Of a stretch of 64,000 nucleotides of DNA, positions 26,572 to 36,032 are shown piece after piece; position 1 is the first letter of the stretch, and every line of letters begins with the position of its first letter. The translations under genes were made by a program, and so were the position numbers. Location: the IMG/VR virus record IMGVR_UViG_3300009499_000295, positions 62,001 through 126,000 of that record; one strand, written 5' to 3'. Source of the DNA: a virus. The notes under the pieces are model-generated. The model was not told where the DNA came from. It made no database searches and was given only the letters and a program-made list of their open reading frames with translations.

Positions 26572-28319
26572 TAGTCTCCGCCCTCCGTTACCTTCCATAT
26601 CTTCTTTACTAGGAGTCTTACTACCTTAAAGATCTTAGTGAGACAGTAAGGATATATTATAGTAGAAAGAATAAGTGTTTCAGTGAGATTAAGACCTACT
26701 CTGAGTATAGGACTGCCCTCTAGTCCCAGAGTTTCAGTAAAAGTAAGGAATATCATTTTAATGAAACTAAATAATACACTAGATGAAAGAGATTCATATA
26801 GTTTCTTAAGAACTCTAAAACTTATGTCTCCTGCAAAGGATAGACTCCCACTTAGGACCTTTCTTATTTCCTTTGGAAGGATATCTGTTAGAAGCAAGCT
26901 TTCATTTAGGATCCTCTTTACACTCTTCAAGAGATTATCTATAGAGGACAGAGACTCACTAAGAACTTTCTTGATACTCCTCCAATAACTATCAGTAAAG
27001 GACAGGTTTTCTCCTAAAGTCTTTCCAACATTCTTCCGGGGACTATCAGAGAGGAAGAGGGTTTCGTAGATCCAGAAGGGAACCCTAATATTATTTAAGG
27101 AAATCTGGTCAGAAAATAAAAATGTATCAAACAAATGAAAGCCTATTTCTTTAGTAAGATCCTCCTGGAAACTTAGAGTCTCAAAGAGATCCTGTGATAA
27201 TGGTCCTCCGCCCTCACATGTTACTACACCATCAGCAAAATCTATGGAGAAAGGAAGTGCGCCGTTAGCAGATTGATATCCTCTCTGAACTTCGTTCTCT
27301 GAAGTATTATAAAATATCTGACACTGTAATCTATAAGCTGTATCATTCAGAACTGCCGTTACTACTGTTGTACTTATATCATAGCTCCACACTTTATGGT
27401 CAGCATTAATTTGGTCAGTAAAACCAATATAAATCTTATCATCGTAGAGACATATTGCAGTATTCATAGGATTACATCTATCTCCTACCATTGCGTCTAT
27501 TGTTACTCGACCAGCAGCCCATCCAACGCCATGAGTCCAAATACCCATATAGACAGGCTGACTAGTAATATATTGACTATGAAAGAGATAGATTTTTGAG
27601 TCATAATAATGCGCACATACTCTACCATACCCACTAACTTTTGCGTATGGTGTATTCACCCATCCAATCCATGCACCTGCATTATTATCCCAAATATTAT
27701 AGGCGTGTCGACTCGAACCATATTGACTTACAATAAGCATTATGGAGTCAACGTCATTGTAATCTGGGTATGGAACTATGCTAATTCCAGCAATTAAGCC
27801 ACCACCAGCAGGGGGAGTGTTAATATTCATTATCTGAGTCCAAGTTGTCAAGTCTGCTACTGTTGAATACTGAACTTTGATTCTATAATTTGACCCATCA
27901 TAAACTATCATTACATTGTAGATTCTATTAGCCGTGACACAGGCTGTTTCATGCCCAGCCGTAGAGTAGTGAGTTGCATCAACAATAATCTCTGAACCAA
28001 AGCTTAGTGAGCCGTCTCCCTGCACTGTTCCAACTTTACAAACATGGTCATTGCTACCAGTGGTGACACCATAGAATACGATTATTTTACCATCATAGAC
28101 TTGTGCATGAAGCTTCGTAGCGACATCAACATTGGCTATCTGAATATCCTGGTGAGCAGACCAAGAAGCCCCATCATCAGATGAAAAGGAATAACTGACA
28201 TCTGTTCCAGTATTATCTATAAAGAAGGCGTAGAGGTAGCCATCAAGTTCAAGTATCCATCTTGAGTTACCACATGCTGCTCCAGAAACCCCTTTCATAT
28301 CAGTTGATATAGTGGTCAA
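26571..28319 (-). CDS. Tail fibre with BNR-like propeller and ESL-repeat stalk
   Basis: 582 residues, TTG start after GGAGGGAAG. Residues 1-375 are propeller-like (YLYAFFIDNTGTDVSYSFSSDDGASWS; CAHYYDSKIYLFHSQY; ICLYDDKIYIGFTDQ). Residues about 385-555 are a stalk of roughly eight units of 18-25 residues following ETLSFxD, ENLSFTD, ESLSSID, ESLLLTD, GSLSFAG with intervening lysine stretches. The end is hydrophobic and basic (IFKVVRLLVKKIWKV). The same repeat family decorates the N terminus of the hub protein. Confidence 0.65.
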   Translation of the reverse strand: MTTISTDMKGVSGAACGNSRWILELDGYLYAFFIDNTGTDVSYSFSSDDGASWSAHQDIQIANVDVATKLHAQVYDGKIIVFYGVTTGSNDHVCKVGTVQGDGSLSFGSEIIVDATHYSTAGHETACVTANRIYNVMIVYDGSNYRIKVQYSTVADLTTWTQIMNINTPPAGGGLIAGISIVPYPDYNDVDSIMLIVSQYGSSRHAYNIWDNNAGAWIGWVNTPYAKVSGYGRVCAHYYDSKIYLFHSQYITSQPVYMGIWTHGVGWAAGRVTIDAMVGDRCNPMNTAICLYDDKIYIGFTDQINADHKVWSYDISTTVVTAVLNDTAYRLQCQIFYNTSENEVQRGYQSANGALPFSIDFADGVVTCEGGGPLSQDLFETLSFQEDLTKEIGFHLFDTFLFSDQISLNNIRVPFWIYETLFLSDSPRKNVGKTLGENLSFTDSYWRSIKKVLSESLSSIDNLLKSVKRILNESLLLTDILPKEIRKVLSGSLSFAGDISFRVLKKLYESLSSSVLFSFIKMIFLTFTETLGLEGSPILRVGLNLTETLILSTIIYPYCLTKIFKVVRLLVKKIWKVTEGGD

Positions 28320-28378
28320 TTACTTCCCTCCAAAAGATGTTCGGGTCTTTGGAATGTTTAAAAAGGTGCGATCAAGGA

Positions 28379-28537
28379 TCAACCAGGTTCTTCCTCCATT
28401 GCCTCTAACAAAAAACTAAGGACTTTGTCGATTCTTGATTTGGGTTTCTTCTTTGGAGAACCTACCTTAAGGTGACCATTCTTGTCATAAAGTTTCAGAG
28501 TTACCTTGCCCTGTACCTTAAGGCCTTCTTTACCCAT
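28379..28537 (-). CDS. Small basic protein with LYDKNGHLK motif
   Basis: 52 residues. KVTLKLYDKNGHLKVG near residue 11 parallels RLYGKDGLLKEF of the next upstream gene, so the two may share one structural strand. The remainder is lysine-rich and ends acidic (EAMEEEPG). Confidence 0.55.
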   Translation of the reverse strand: MGKEGLKVQGKVTLKLYDKNGHLKVGSPKKKPKSRIDKVLSFLLEAMEEEPG

Positions 28538-28564
28538 ATTTTAGTCTCCTAAGAAAGGATTTTA

Positions 28565-29029
28565 TTAGCTCAGTGTATATTGCCAGGTGACAACCAAAGT
28601 GTCTGAAACACCCTTAGTTATGGCACCGAATGTCTGTCTACAAAGCATAGTCTGCGAGTTCTTGCCTGAGTTATTGAATAATCCAGACTCAGTAATGGTA
28701 CCTGTTCCGGTAGCAGCACCGAATGTGGCATCATTCTTCCAGATAGTGTTAGCTGTTCTGTTGTATCCACCCTGTACACGGGCAGTCTCAGAAGCCAATA
28801 TTGTGTTTGATAATGCAGGTGCATCAGTACCTATACCGATCTCACAATAGTCAAATCCTAATGGTTGACCAGAGGACTGACCCATCATGTCACAGATTGC
28901 TTGGAAACCAGCAGTTACAGTTAGGTTCTTGGACTTCCTGAATTCCTTCAAAAGACCATCTTTGCCGTAGAGTCGAGCTTCGACCTCTCCTATTAGAGCT
29001 CTTTTCTCTAAACTTATCATATTTTCCAC
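28565..29029 (-). CDS. Putative virion/tail structural protein
   Basis: 154 residues. Sequence features (VEARLYGKDGLLKEFRKSKNLTV, FDYCEIGIGTDAP, TLVVTWQYTLS end) resemble small phage tail-tip or collar proteins with alternating beta strands. Located in the fibre cluster; role assigned by context. Confidence 0.5.
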   Translation of the reverse strand: MENMISLEKRALIGEVEARLYGKDGLLKEFRKSKNLTVTAGFQAICDMMGQSSGQPLGFDYCEIGIGTDAPALSNTILASETARVQGGYNRTANTIWKNDATFGAATGTGTITESGLFNNSGKNSQTMLCRQTFGAITKGVSDTLVVTWQYTLS

Positions 29030-29055
29030 TCTACCTTAATAGTGAAGATCCTGCC

Positions 29056-30309
29056 CTAAAAGTGTTCCGCCTTCATCCAATCTTTGGGTAACTTTATCTC
29101 AAGGGTCTTGGCGTCCTCTCCACCCTCTCCAAGTTCCCTCTCCTTTTCCTTTAGGAAGGGTTCCCACAGGTTAGTAATAAGTCTGTCCCACTCATACTTC
29201 TTAGCAAAGTTTCTACTAAGTTTCCCGTATTGTAGTCTCTTCTTTGAATTAAAGTATGCCTCTTCCAGTTTCTTTGCTATATCATCCTGATCGGGAACAG
29301 CACACTTACCATTTAGGGGGGTGTACATCCAATCCCTAGATTTAACTAACCAACCATGACCCTTAATTAGTTCAGGCATTGAGGAGAATTTCGTACCTAT
29401 GACAGGTACACCACAAGCCATTGCTTCTAGCATACATAGGCCAAATCCCTCTCTTCTGGCGCAGTTCATAAGTAAGTCAAATGAAGAGTAGAGCATAGCC
29501 ATCTCACTCTCAGGTAGACCTACAAGCTCAGTCATTCTATCTGGGAAGAAGACGTTCTTATCAACCCCAATACTCTGAGCAAGACCAGGAAGATCAAATC
29601 CACGAAGATGTTGGGACTTAGTGTAGGCGAATACAAACACTTCTTTCTCTAGTTTAGGGTGTTCCTCAAAGAAGATCTTAAGACCCATGAACATCTTATC
29701 CCAACCTTTCCTAGGTTCTGGATCATTATTGGCAGCTACCATTCCTATTATGAACTTATCATTTCTGAATCCGAAGTGTTCTCTACAGGTACTTCTGTTG
29801 AGGGGTTTGAAGACCTGAGTATCAACTCCATGGGGAATCATTCGTGTCATTCTACCATACTTCTGGGCTTCTCTTCTACCAAACTTAGAGATTGTGATAA
29901 ACTCATTATACCTCTTCAAGGTCTTCTGGTGTTGTAGACCATACTCACTGTGATCTATTGGACCATAGAATGTAGAGTTCCTTAGCTTTGGGAACCAGGA
30001 AAATCTCCAGAAGTCTGAGAAGAGAATAGGAAGATCAATGTTGAAGGCCTTTACATAGTATGGAACTGCCTTCCTACCATACTCCTTCTCTCCGTTATAG
30101 ATTGGAAAGATAGGTACTCCACCTAGTTTTAACATTCCACCCTCAGAAATACCATAGTAGGCTGCTATGATTATAGGCCAACCCCTCTGGTGTAACCTAA
30201 AGACTATATTCTTAGTAACATTCCCATAGCCAGAACGACAGTGAGGACTAACACTAAGCCATAGAATATTTAGTTTATGCTTTTTTGTCCTCTTCTTCTT
30301 TTCCATCAC
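29056..30309 (-). CDS. GT4-family (GT-B) glycosyltransferase
   Basis: 417 residues. Sites seen: N-terminal SGYGNVTKNIVFRLHQRG, MIPHGVDTQVFKP, GMVAANNDPEPRKGW and the retaining-enzyme EX7E motif EGFGLCMLEAMACGVP. Its start overlaps the LonB gene by about 35 bp (alternative ATG 30306). Embedded in the virion operon between LonB and fibre genes, so likely to glycosylate virion proteins. Confidence 0.85.
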   Translation of the reverse strand: MMEKKKRTKKHKLNILWLSVSPHCRSGYGNVTKNIVFRLHQRGWPIIIAAYYGISEGGMLKLGGVPIFPIYNGEKEYGRKAVPYYVKAFNIDLPILFSDFWRFSWFPKLRNSTFYGPIDHSEYGLQHQKTLKRYNEFITISKFGRREAQKYGRMTRMIPHGVDTQVFKPLNRSTCREHFGFRNDKFIIGMVAANNDPEPRKGWDKMFMGLKIFFEEHPKLEKEVFVFAYTKSQHLRGFDLPGLAQSIGVDKNVFFPDRMTELVGLPESEMAMLYSSFDLLMNCARREGFGLCMLEAMACGVPVIGTKFSSMPELIKGHGWLVKSRDWMYTPLNGKCAVPDQDDIAKKLEEAYFNSKKRLQYGKLSRNFAKKYEWDRLITNLWEPFLKEKERELGEGGEDAKTLEIKLPKDWMKAEHF

Positions 30310-32524
30310 TTACCAAGATCTCCTTCAAATAATCATCCAATCTCTTTCCAGAAATGACCTTTATCTTGTAGTCTCTCTCATCTATGGAGTGAACAAAGTT
30401 CTTGTGTGGAATTATTACCTTATTGAAGCCCCAGCGTTCAGCAGCCTTGATCTTCTCATAAAGTCCACCTACAGCAGTAACCTCTATTTTATCTGTTGCT
30501 GAGATGTTTATCTCTCCGGTAACTGCTATATCCTGTCTTATAGCCTTCTTCTCTAGTAGGGAACAAAGTAATATGGCCATTGTGACACCAGCACTGGGTC
30601 CATCTACTCCATAGGCTTGTGAGAAGTCTACATGGGTACAGTAGTCCTGTGCAATATCAACCTTGTACTTCTTAAGGATAACTGTTCTTACCTTGTCAAC
30701 TGAGTCCTGTATGAATTTACCCTTCTTATTTATTCCAGAAACTTTAAGGTAACCACGCTTTCTCTTTCCCCTTGGTAACATAGTAGCCTTTACCCTAAGG
30801 ACATTGCCAGTCATCTCCTGTGAGAAGGGATCCGTCACAACTGCTAGTCCATAATTAACTCCTGTCTTTTTTCCAACTGGTTCTATCTCCAAGAGTTTAC
30901 CTCTCTCCTGGATTAGATGTTCTAGGATCTGTTTCTGTATAGTCTTGCAGTGTACTTCAATTGCTTCTATTACATGCCTTTTTTCAACAAAAAGAGTATC
31001 TTTCCCTTCTAGGATAATTGATACATTTGCATTTTCTACTGGTATTCTTTCGTCTTTTTTTCTGCTCTCATTCTCTGCAAGGATAGCAGCAGTCCTTATG
31101 ATAGAGATAAGTGGTCTAAACTTTGTGGATAGACAATCAGTTTTATTAGACTTTCTTCTTCCTTCGTGACAGATCTCTATACAGGCTTCTCTAGTAAAGG
31201 GTTTAAGGTGGAATCTCTTTGATTCCTGAGCTATAAATTGTACATACTTTCTTCTATTTGCAACTGTGTTAGGCATGTCATTACTCATTCTAACTACTCT
31301 ACCATAACCATAAATTCTGTCCATTAATGCTGGGTGTATCATAGTGATACTGTCAAAGTTTCCAGCTCCTACTAGGAATGTTAGACATGGTACAGGTTCA
31401 GTTGCTACAGCCATAGCTGAGGTTCCACTAGCAGACCACTTAGATCTTAGGGTAATTGGAAGTTGTCCTTCCTCAAGGACTGTAAGTAAAGTAACAGCCT
31501 CATCTGGATGAAGGTTCTTAATCTCATCGATATAGAGAATGCCTAAGTTTGCCTTGTGAACATCTCCTGCAGTAGTTCTCTGGTGTTCAGGTGTTCCTAG
31601 ACCTCCAGTTTGTAGAGGATCCCAAGCAATAGAACCAAAGAGTTGTGCACTCTTGTGACCTGTAGCATCAATAAAGGGAGCTACTTTCCCAGTGTTGTCT
31701 ACTAGAAGCTTTGGGGCATCTGTTTGTTCAGATCCTGAGATTCCCTTAGAACCACCCATCATACCTGATCGTCCCATGAATATAATTAGTATCAGGAAGA
31801 TCATCATCATTCCAGCAGGTAGGAATGTTATAGAACCTACCTCTATGAAGCTAGAGAGCATATAGTTAAAAAGATTACCTTCCCAGACAGTTTGTAATGG
31901 ACCATACATAGTCATTGCATTAGCAAACCATACCATAAGTTTATCCCATAGCAGATATATTCCTGCAGAAATAAAGGCCATTCCCACTGTAGCCATAAAA
32001 TAGGTCATACCCTTGATGAAAAGTTTCTTAAGTCTTGACTTCTTTTCATGTTTACGTTTCTCTCTCAGGACTTGTTTTCTACCTTCTCCAGCCCTTCTAC
32101 ATGAAATCTTAGGTTCACTTGGGACTATTGCGTTCATCCAACAGATGACATCTTGAAGTTTAATCTGATGTTTCAGGTATAGCTGAGTAAGATGTGAAGC
32201 AAGGGCTCTACCAATAAGAGATTTACCAGTACCAGGATCTCCCATTAACATTAAGTATGGACCTGGTGGAATCAACTTCTTCATAGTAGGCTTTTCAGAG
32301 TTAGGATCTGTCCAGATATCAAACCACTTCTCTCTCTCCATCCAGTTTAATTTATGGACCCATTCATCCAAACACAAGTAACATTCAGCAAGGGCTTGCT
32401 TCTGACCTATTACCCAGTCAAGCAATTCCTCAGAGACTGGAAAGTCTTTTATGTTCTGAAAGTTCTTCCAATCCCAGATCTTCTCTCCAATTTTCTCTTT
32501 TCCTTTACCAAAATAAGATGTCAT
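30275..32524 (-). CDS. lonB: Archaeal-type membrane Lon protease
   Basis: 749 residues. Walker A GDPGTGKS (95-102); two transmembrane helices inserted in the AAA domain (about 172-193 and 228-250) as in archaeal LonB; Walker B ILYIDEIKNL; arginine finger region ALMDRIYGYGR; C-terminal proteolytic domain with catalytic serine in DGPSAG and lysine in GLYEKIKAAERWG. It is longer than typical LonB (about 620-650), mainly between AAA and protease domains. The TAATG overlap couples it to the small zinc protein. Role inferred: degradation of scaffold, host factors or misassembled proteins at the membrane. Confidence 0.9.
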   Translation of the reverse strand: MTSYFGKGKEKIGEKIWDWKNFQNIKDFPVSEELLDWVIGQKQALAECYLCLDEWVHKLNWMEREKWFDIWTDPNSEKPTMKKLIPPGPYLMLMGDPGTGKSLIGRALASHLTQLYLKHQIKLQDVICWMNAIVPSEPKISCRRAGEGRKQVLREKRKHEKKSRLKKLFIKGMTYFMATVGMAFISAGIYLLWDKLMVWFANAMTMYGPLQTVWEGNLFNYMLSSFIEVGSITFLPAGMMMIFLILIIFMGRSGMMGGSKGISGSEQTDAPKLLVDNTGKVAPFIDATGHKSAQLFGSIAWDPLQTGGLGTPEHQRTTAGDVHKANLGILYIDEIKNLHPDEAVTLLTVLEEGQLPITLRSKWSASGTSAMAVATEPVPCLTFLVGAGNFDSITMIHPALMDRIYGYGRVVRMSNDMPNTVANRRKYVQFIAQESKRFHLKPFTREACIEICHEGRRKSNKTDCLSTKFRPLISIIRTAAILAENESRKKDERIPVENANVSIILEGKDTLFVEKRHVIEAIEVHCKTIQKQILEHLIQERGKLLEIEPVGKKTGVNYGLAVVTDPFSQEMTGNVLRVKATMLPRGKRKRGYLKVSGINKKGKFIQDSVDKVRTVILKKYKVDIAQDYCTHVDFSQAYGVDGPSAGVTMAILLCSLLEKKAIRQDIAVTGEINISATDKIEVTAVGGLYEKIKAAERWGFNKVIIPHKNFVHSIDERDYKIKVISGKRLDDYLKEILVSDGKEEEDKKA

Positions 32525-32718
32525 TATTGTTTACTCCCCATACAGTGTTTCATTAGGCAAGAGGGGCAATATCTTAGGATCTCAAAGTATCCTTTCTTCT
32601 TACCTGATCTTTCATCCATTATTATAATATAGTCTTTGTCCTCACACCTGTAACCTGTGTAGATTACAAGGGTTCCTGCAATTAGTGTATTGTTCCCACA
32701 GAAGCTGCAATCATGCAC
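32524..32718 (-). CDS. Small zinc-binding protein
   Basis: 64 residues, GTG start immediately after the portal stop. CSFCGNNTL (Cys4, Cys7) and CPSCLMKHC near the end form a plausible treble-clef or ribbon site. Sandwiched between portal and LonB; possible adaptor for one of them. Confidence 0.6.
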   Translation of the reverse strand: MHDCSFCGNNTLIAGTLVIYTGYRCEDKDYIIIMDERSGKKKGYFEILRYCPSCLMKHCMGSKQ

Positions 32719-34155
32719 CTATACTTCCTCTCCCGGAACTTCCTCTTCTACCACGTCCACTTCCTCTTCTACGTCCACTAAGGCCTTATCTCCTTTCCTA
32801 TTCTTGTTGCAGCTAGCACAGAACTTAGCCAACTTCTCTAGTGGAACCTTAGAGGTCTTTCTTACTGGACAAGAACCCATTCCAAAGACACAGGTTTCCG
32901 AAGGCTTAACCTTCATTCTAGGTGAAAGACCCTCTAACTTTCGGATATCATCTTCCATTATATCATCAGCAGTTAGTAGGTTATACTTAGCATACTGAGC
33001 TAGTCTTCTAGACTTGAACATCATAGTCTCCTCGCTATACTCAGTGAATCTTAGGTTTGGATAAGGATACTCTAACTTAACCTCTTTTCTGTATTGAGAA
33101 AATAGTTGTTCATTTACCTGATTCATCAGAACTGCTTGCATTGTCTTAATGGTCTTCTCAAAGTCCATTGTCTCCTGGTTAACATTAGCCTGGATGTTCT
33201 GTGTGGTAGTACCGTATACCTTTGGTACTTCAAGACCAGCCATTATCTCAGCAGATAGGTACTGTAAGAAGTCAGAGATGTCACCTATTTGAGACTTAGC
33301 ATCAAGTCTTCCAGGTGTGATCCACCAAGGCAAGACTAGTTCACTAGCTGTAGATAGGTCCTCTAGGTACTCTTTAGCCTCTTTCACCTTATCAGGAGTT
33401 ACTTCAAATCCCTTTTCTAGGGCCTCAGAACTTCCTAATCTGTAGTAGTAGATTGGATAACCATGTCGATAGACTGCCTCACCAAGAGCTTCTTCTAGGT
33501 TAAGCTTAATCCATGCAGATTTGTAGACAGGTTCTAGGGGAGTTAGTCCTAAGCATTCCTCACCAAGGACATAGAGCTTTAGAAGTACTACATCTTCTGG
33601 TTTGAACTTCTTAGATTCGTGACCTGTAATAGTCTGAACATAGCCCTTTATTGAGCCATCACTATTCCTGGCTATGTACTCACTACCCTCAACTCTCTGG
33701 TAATCAAAGGTCTTAGGATCTATTTGTGCTAGACGAGTTATCTTCTTCTTCTCTCGTATTACCTCTGCAACACCATAACCATAGATGAAGATATCCTTGA
33801 TCATGAAAGGAAGGATTGTTTTAAAACCGATCCTATCTACGAACATCTCCATTATGACCACATCATCCTCACTCTTACCAGTAAAGAAGACCTTAGGTGA
33901 TGCTACTAGTCTAGTAATCTTATTAACTCCTGCCCAGACTAAGGGATCAAGACGATAGAGAACCTCATTTCTCTTCATTAAAATTTCACTACGAGGGATT
34001 CTCTCCTCAAGTGCTAGGGACTTTCTCTTTGTAAGAGCAACTAGTTGTTCAAGAGAGTACTTAGAACCCAAAGCAACTTTCTTTGCAGGTTCCCTTTTTC
34101 CTCTAAGATTCCTAACTGCTTTAGCTATCTTCTTTAAACTAGATTCCTTTGCCAT
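32719..34155 (-). CDS. Portal protein
   Basis: 478 residues. Typical portal organisation: N-terminal basic region, LDPLVWAGVNKITRLVASP, DIFIYGYGVAEVIREKKKI, IDPKTFDYQ, GYPIYYYRLG, long stem helix (VTPDKVKEAKEYLEDL), then EIMAGLEVPKVYG and FEKTIKTMQAVLMNQVNEQLF. The C-terminal 65 residues hold Cys pairs (CVFGMGSC, CASCNKN) and an acidic tail. Synteny with TerL and prohead genes supports the call. Confidence 0.85.
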   Translation of the reverse strand: MAKESSLKKIAKAVRNLRGKREPAKKVALGSKYSLEQLVALTKRKSLALEERIPRSEILMKRNEVLYRLDPLVWAGVNKITRLVASPKVFFTGKSEDDVVIMEMFVDRIGFKTILPFMIKDIFIYGYGVAEVIREKKKITRLAQIDPKTFDYQRVEGSEYIARNSDGSIKGYVQTITGHESKKFKPEDVVLLKLYVLGEECLGLTPLEPVYKSAWIKLNLEEALGEAVYRHGYPIYYYRLGSSEALEKGFEVTPDKVKEAKEYLEDLSTASELVLPWWITPGRLDAKSQIGDISDFLQYLSAEIMAGLEVPKVYGTTTQNIQANVNQETMDFEKTIKTMQAVLMNQVNEQLFSQYRKEVKLEYPYPNLRFTEYSEETMMFKSRRLAQYAKYNLLTADDIMEDDIRKLEGLSPRMKVKPSETCVFGMGSCPVRKTSKVPLEKLAKFCASCNKNRKGDKALVDVEEEVDVVEEEVPGEEV

Positions 34156-34469
34156 TACTTACCACCTACATAACCCTGAATGAAACGTCTAACTATTTCA
34201 CTTGCACTCTTACCTTCCTTTCTTCTACAGGCAGCTTGGAAAGCCTTCCAGAGGGATTCATCAATCCTTATTGTCTGTCTGGGAGTCACTGTCCCCTTCT
34301 TTCTACCTCTAATCTTCATATCCTTTGTAGAGGTAGGCAGACCCTTAAGTGATTCAATTTCCTCTTCAGAAAGTTCTGATTGGTCTATTTCCGTTCCACG
34401 ACCAGATATCTGTTTACCAGATAAGTAACGCTTGAGTGCTTTATCCCTAGTCTCTTGATCTTTGTCCAC
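34155..34469 (-). CDS. Ribbon-helix-helix-type protein
   Basis: 104 residues, GTG start. PRQTIRIDESLWKAFQAACRR then SASEIVRRFIQGYV (residues about 60-100) is a ribbon-helix-helix DNA-binding signature. The N-terminal 55 residues are charged. It overlaps the portal start by one base and is first after the promoter at 34504; it could regulate this operon or act in packaging. Confidence 0.65.
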   Translation of the reverse strand: MDKDQETRDKALKRYLSGKQISGRGTEIDQSELSEEEIESLKGLPTSTKDMKIRGRKKGTVTPRQTIRIDESLWKAFQAACRRKEGKSASEIVRRFIQGYVGGK

Positions 34470-34503
34470 TTAAAACACTACCACTCTAGTATTATGTCAT
34501 GCT

Positions 34504-34513
34504 CTTATATAAG
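34504..34513 (-). promoter_or_regulatory. TATA box for RHH-portal-LonB set
   Basis: A perfect palindromic CTTATATAAG, 35-44 bp before the GTG at 34469, in the gap after the terminase gene. Confidence 0.6.
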
Positions 34514-34520
34514 TTTTCTC

Positions 34521-36032
34521 TTAGGATCCTTCCCGTGCCTTCCTATTCCTCTCCTTAATCCTAGTCCATTTCTCTCTCTCTAACTTGGTAACCAACTCAT
34601 CAGGTTTCATATTTCTACGATTCATCTGATGTTTGATATCTAATTGTCTTCCTGGACCCCTCTTTTTTCTCCTCTTGATAATGATGTAGTCCTTAAGGTT
34701 CCACTTTAGAGGCATAATACCCTTGGCTCCCTTAACTGCAAGCATACAAGCATCCACATAGTCGTCTCCCTTCTTAGAGTCATACCTATAGTCACGTAAT
34801 TGAGCAACTAGGGGATAGTCCTTAGCTCCATCTATCTGGATAAGCTCATTCTCTACTAGAGCTCTAAGGTTTGAAATCATGGATGCCTTCTGACTCTTAA
34901 ACTTAACTGGAAGAACTGGAAGACCCCTCCCTGCTAGTCTCTGGTTCTCACCTATGTCACTAGAGTCTGTATAGAGACGAGAAACTTGGTATGATCTAGC
35001 TATTAGTTCAACCTTATCAAGGACATGCTCAAAGTTCTGTTTTAGGTACTCTTCAGTATGCAGGACCTTCCAACTAATAGGCCCCTTTTTATTGTCGTTC
35101 CTCTCTACAATTATAATAACTGTAGGAGCAGGATAGTGACCCCAGTCGACCCCACCAAACTTATCACCTTCTGACTCAATAAGGTTCCTATGTTTAACAC
35201 AATCCTTAAGCTTCTGAAGTGGAAAGACCTTACCAGCAAAGGAGTATGGAATACCTAGGTACTCAACCATATAGTTACCTCTATCAACTAACTTCTTTTG
35301 GTTATCTAGGAACCCCTTGCTAACTATAGGACAATCCTCGGCGGACCAATTGAATCTTAGGAACTGGGGGAAGTCCTTGTCTTTGGAGAATATGTTTACG
35401 AATAGAGAAAAGAACTTATCTGGGGTAGAGGACAGAATTAGACGGGGATATCGAGAAGTTCCAATCATGGGCATAGCAGCAGTTAATAGGTCATCATCTG
35501 CTTGACATGCCTCGTCTACCACTAACATATCAGGGTGTGGTCCCCTTACTGACTTCTCAGAGGCTGTTAGTGGTTTGATGGAGGAACCATCTATAAAGAG
35601 AATCTCATCCTTTGTAGGATCCTTAGCCAGACTATTCTGAAGGAAGGGAATCTTAGAGATAAATCCCATAATGTAACCATAACAGATTCTAGCCTGTTTC
35701 TCTGAACCAGCTAAGATGACTACCTGCATAGGTGTTCCAGGGTGAGTAATTGGAAGAACATAAACGTACCATAGGGCCAATACAGCCAAGCACTGTGTCT
35801 TTCCTGTACCCCTACCTGCAGAAAGCACAGCATATTCATTCTTTAGGTTCTGCATCTTCCTTAGAAAGATTGATTGGTAAGGGTATGGTTTCTGACCAGT
35901 TACTGCTTCGAAGAATAGTGGAAGGTTATATCTCCAGGTAAAGATATTCCTAGCTTCGCCTACTACTCCAGTAAAGTGTCTTGAGGAAGGATTACACTGA
36001 TCAGGTAAATCCCTTGGATCTAAGTCTTTCAT
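34521..36032 (-). CDS. terL: Terminase large subunit
   Basis: 503 residues. ATPase: SAGRGTGKT (71-79) is Walker A and MLVVDEACQ (about 170) Walker B with the coupling motif SSTPDK after it. Nuclease: VDWGHYP, YTDSSDIGEN and DDYVDACMLAV supply the three conserved acidic clusters of the RNase H-like domain. The ATG lies 31 bp before the end of the small-subunit gene. Packages DNA into the prohead through the portal. Confidence 0.92.
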   Translation of the reverse strand: MKDLDPRDLPDQCNPSSRHFTGVVGEARNIFTWRYNLPLFFEAVTGQKPYPYQSIFLRKMQNLKNEYAVLSAGRGTGKTQCLAVLALWYVYVLPITHPGTPMQVVILAGSEKQARICYGYIMGFISKIPFLQNSLAKDPTKDEILFIDGSSIKPLTASEKSVRGPHPDMLVVDEACQADDDLLTAAMPMIGTSRYPRLILSSTPDKFFSLFVNIFSKDKDFPQFLRFNWSAEDCPIVSKGFLDNQKKLVDRGNYMVEYLGIPYSFAGKVFPLQKLKDCVKHRNLIESEGDKFGGVDWGHYPAPTVIIIVERNDNKKGPISWKVLHTEEYLKQNFEHVLDKVELIARSYQVSRLYTDSSDIGENQRLAGRGLPVLPVKFKSQKASMISNLRALVENELIQIDGAKDYPLVAQLRDYRYDSKKGDDYVDACMLAVKGAKGIMPLKWNLKDYIIIKRRKKRGPGRQLDIKHQMNRRNMKPDELVTKLEREKWTRIKERNRKAREGS

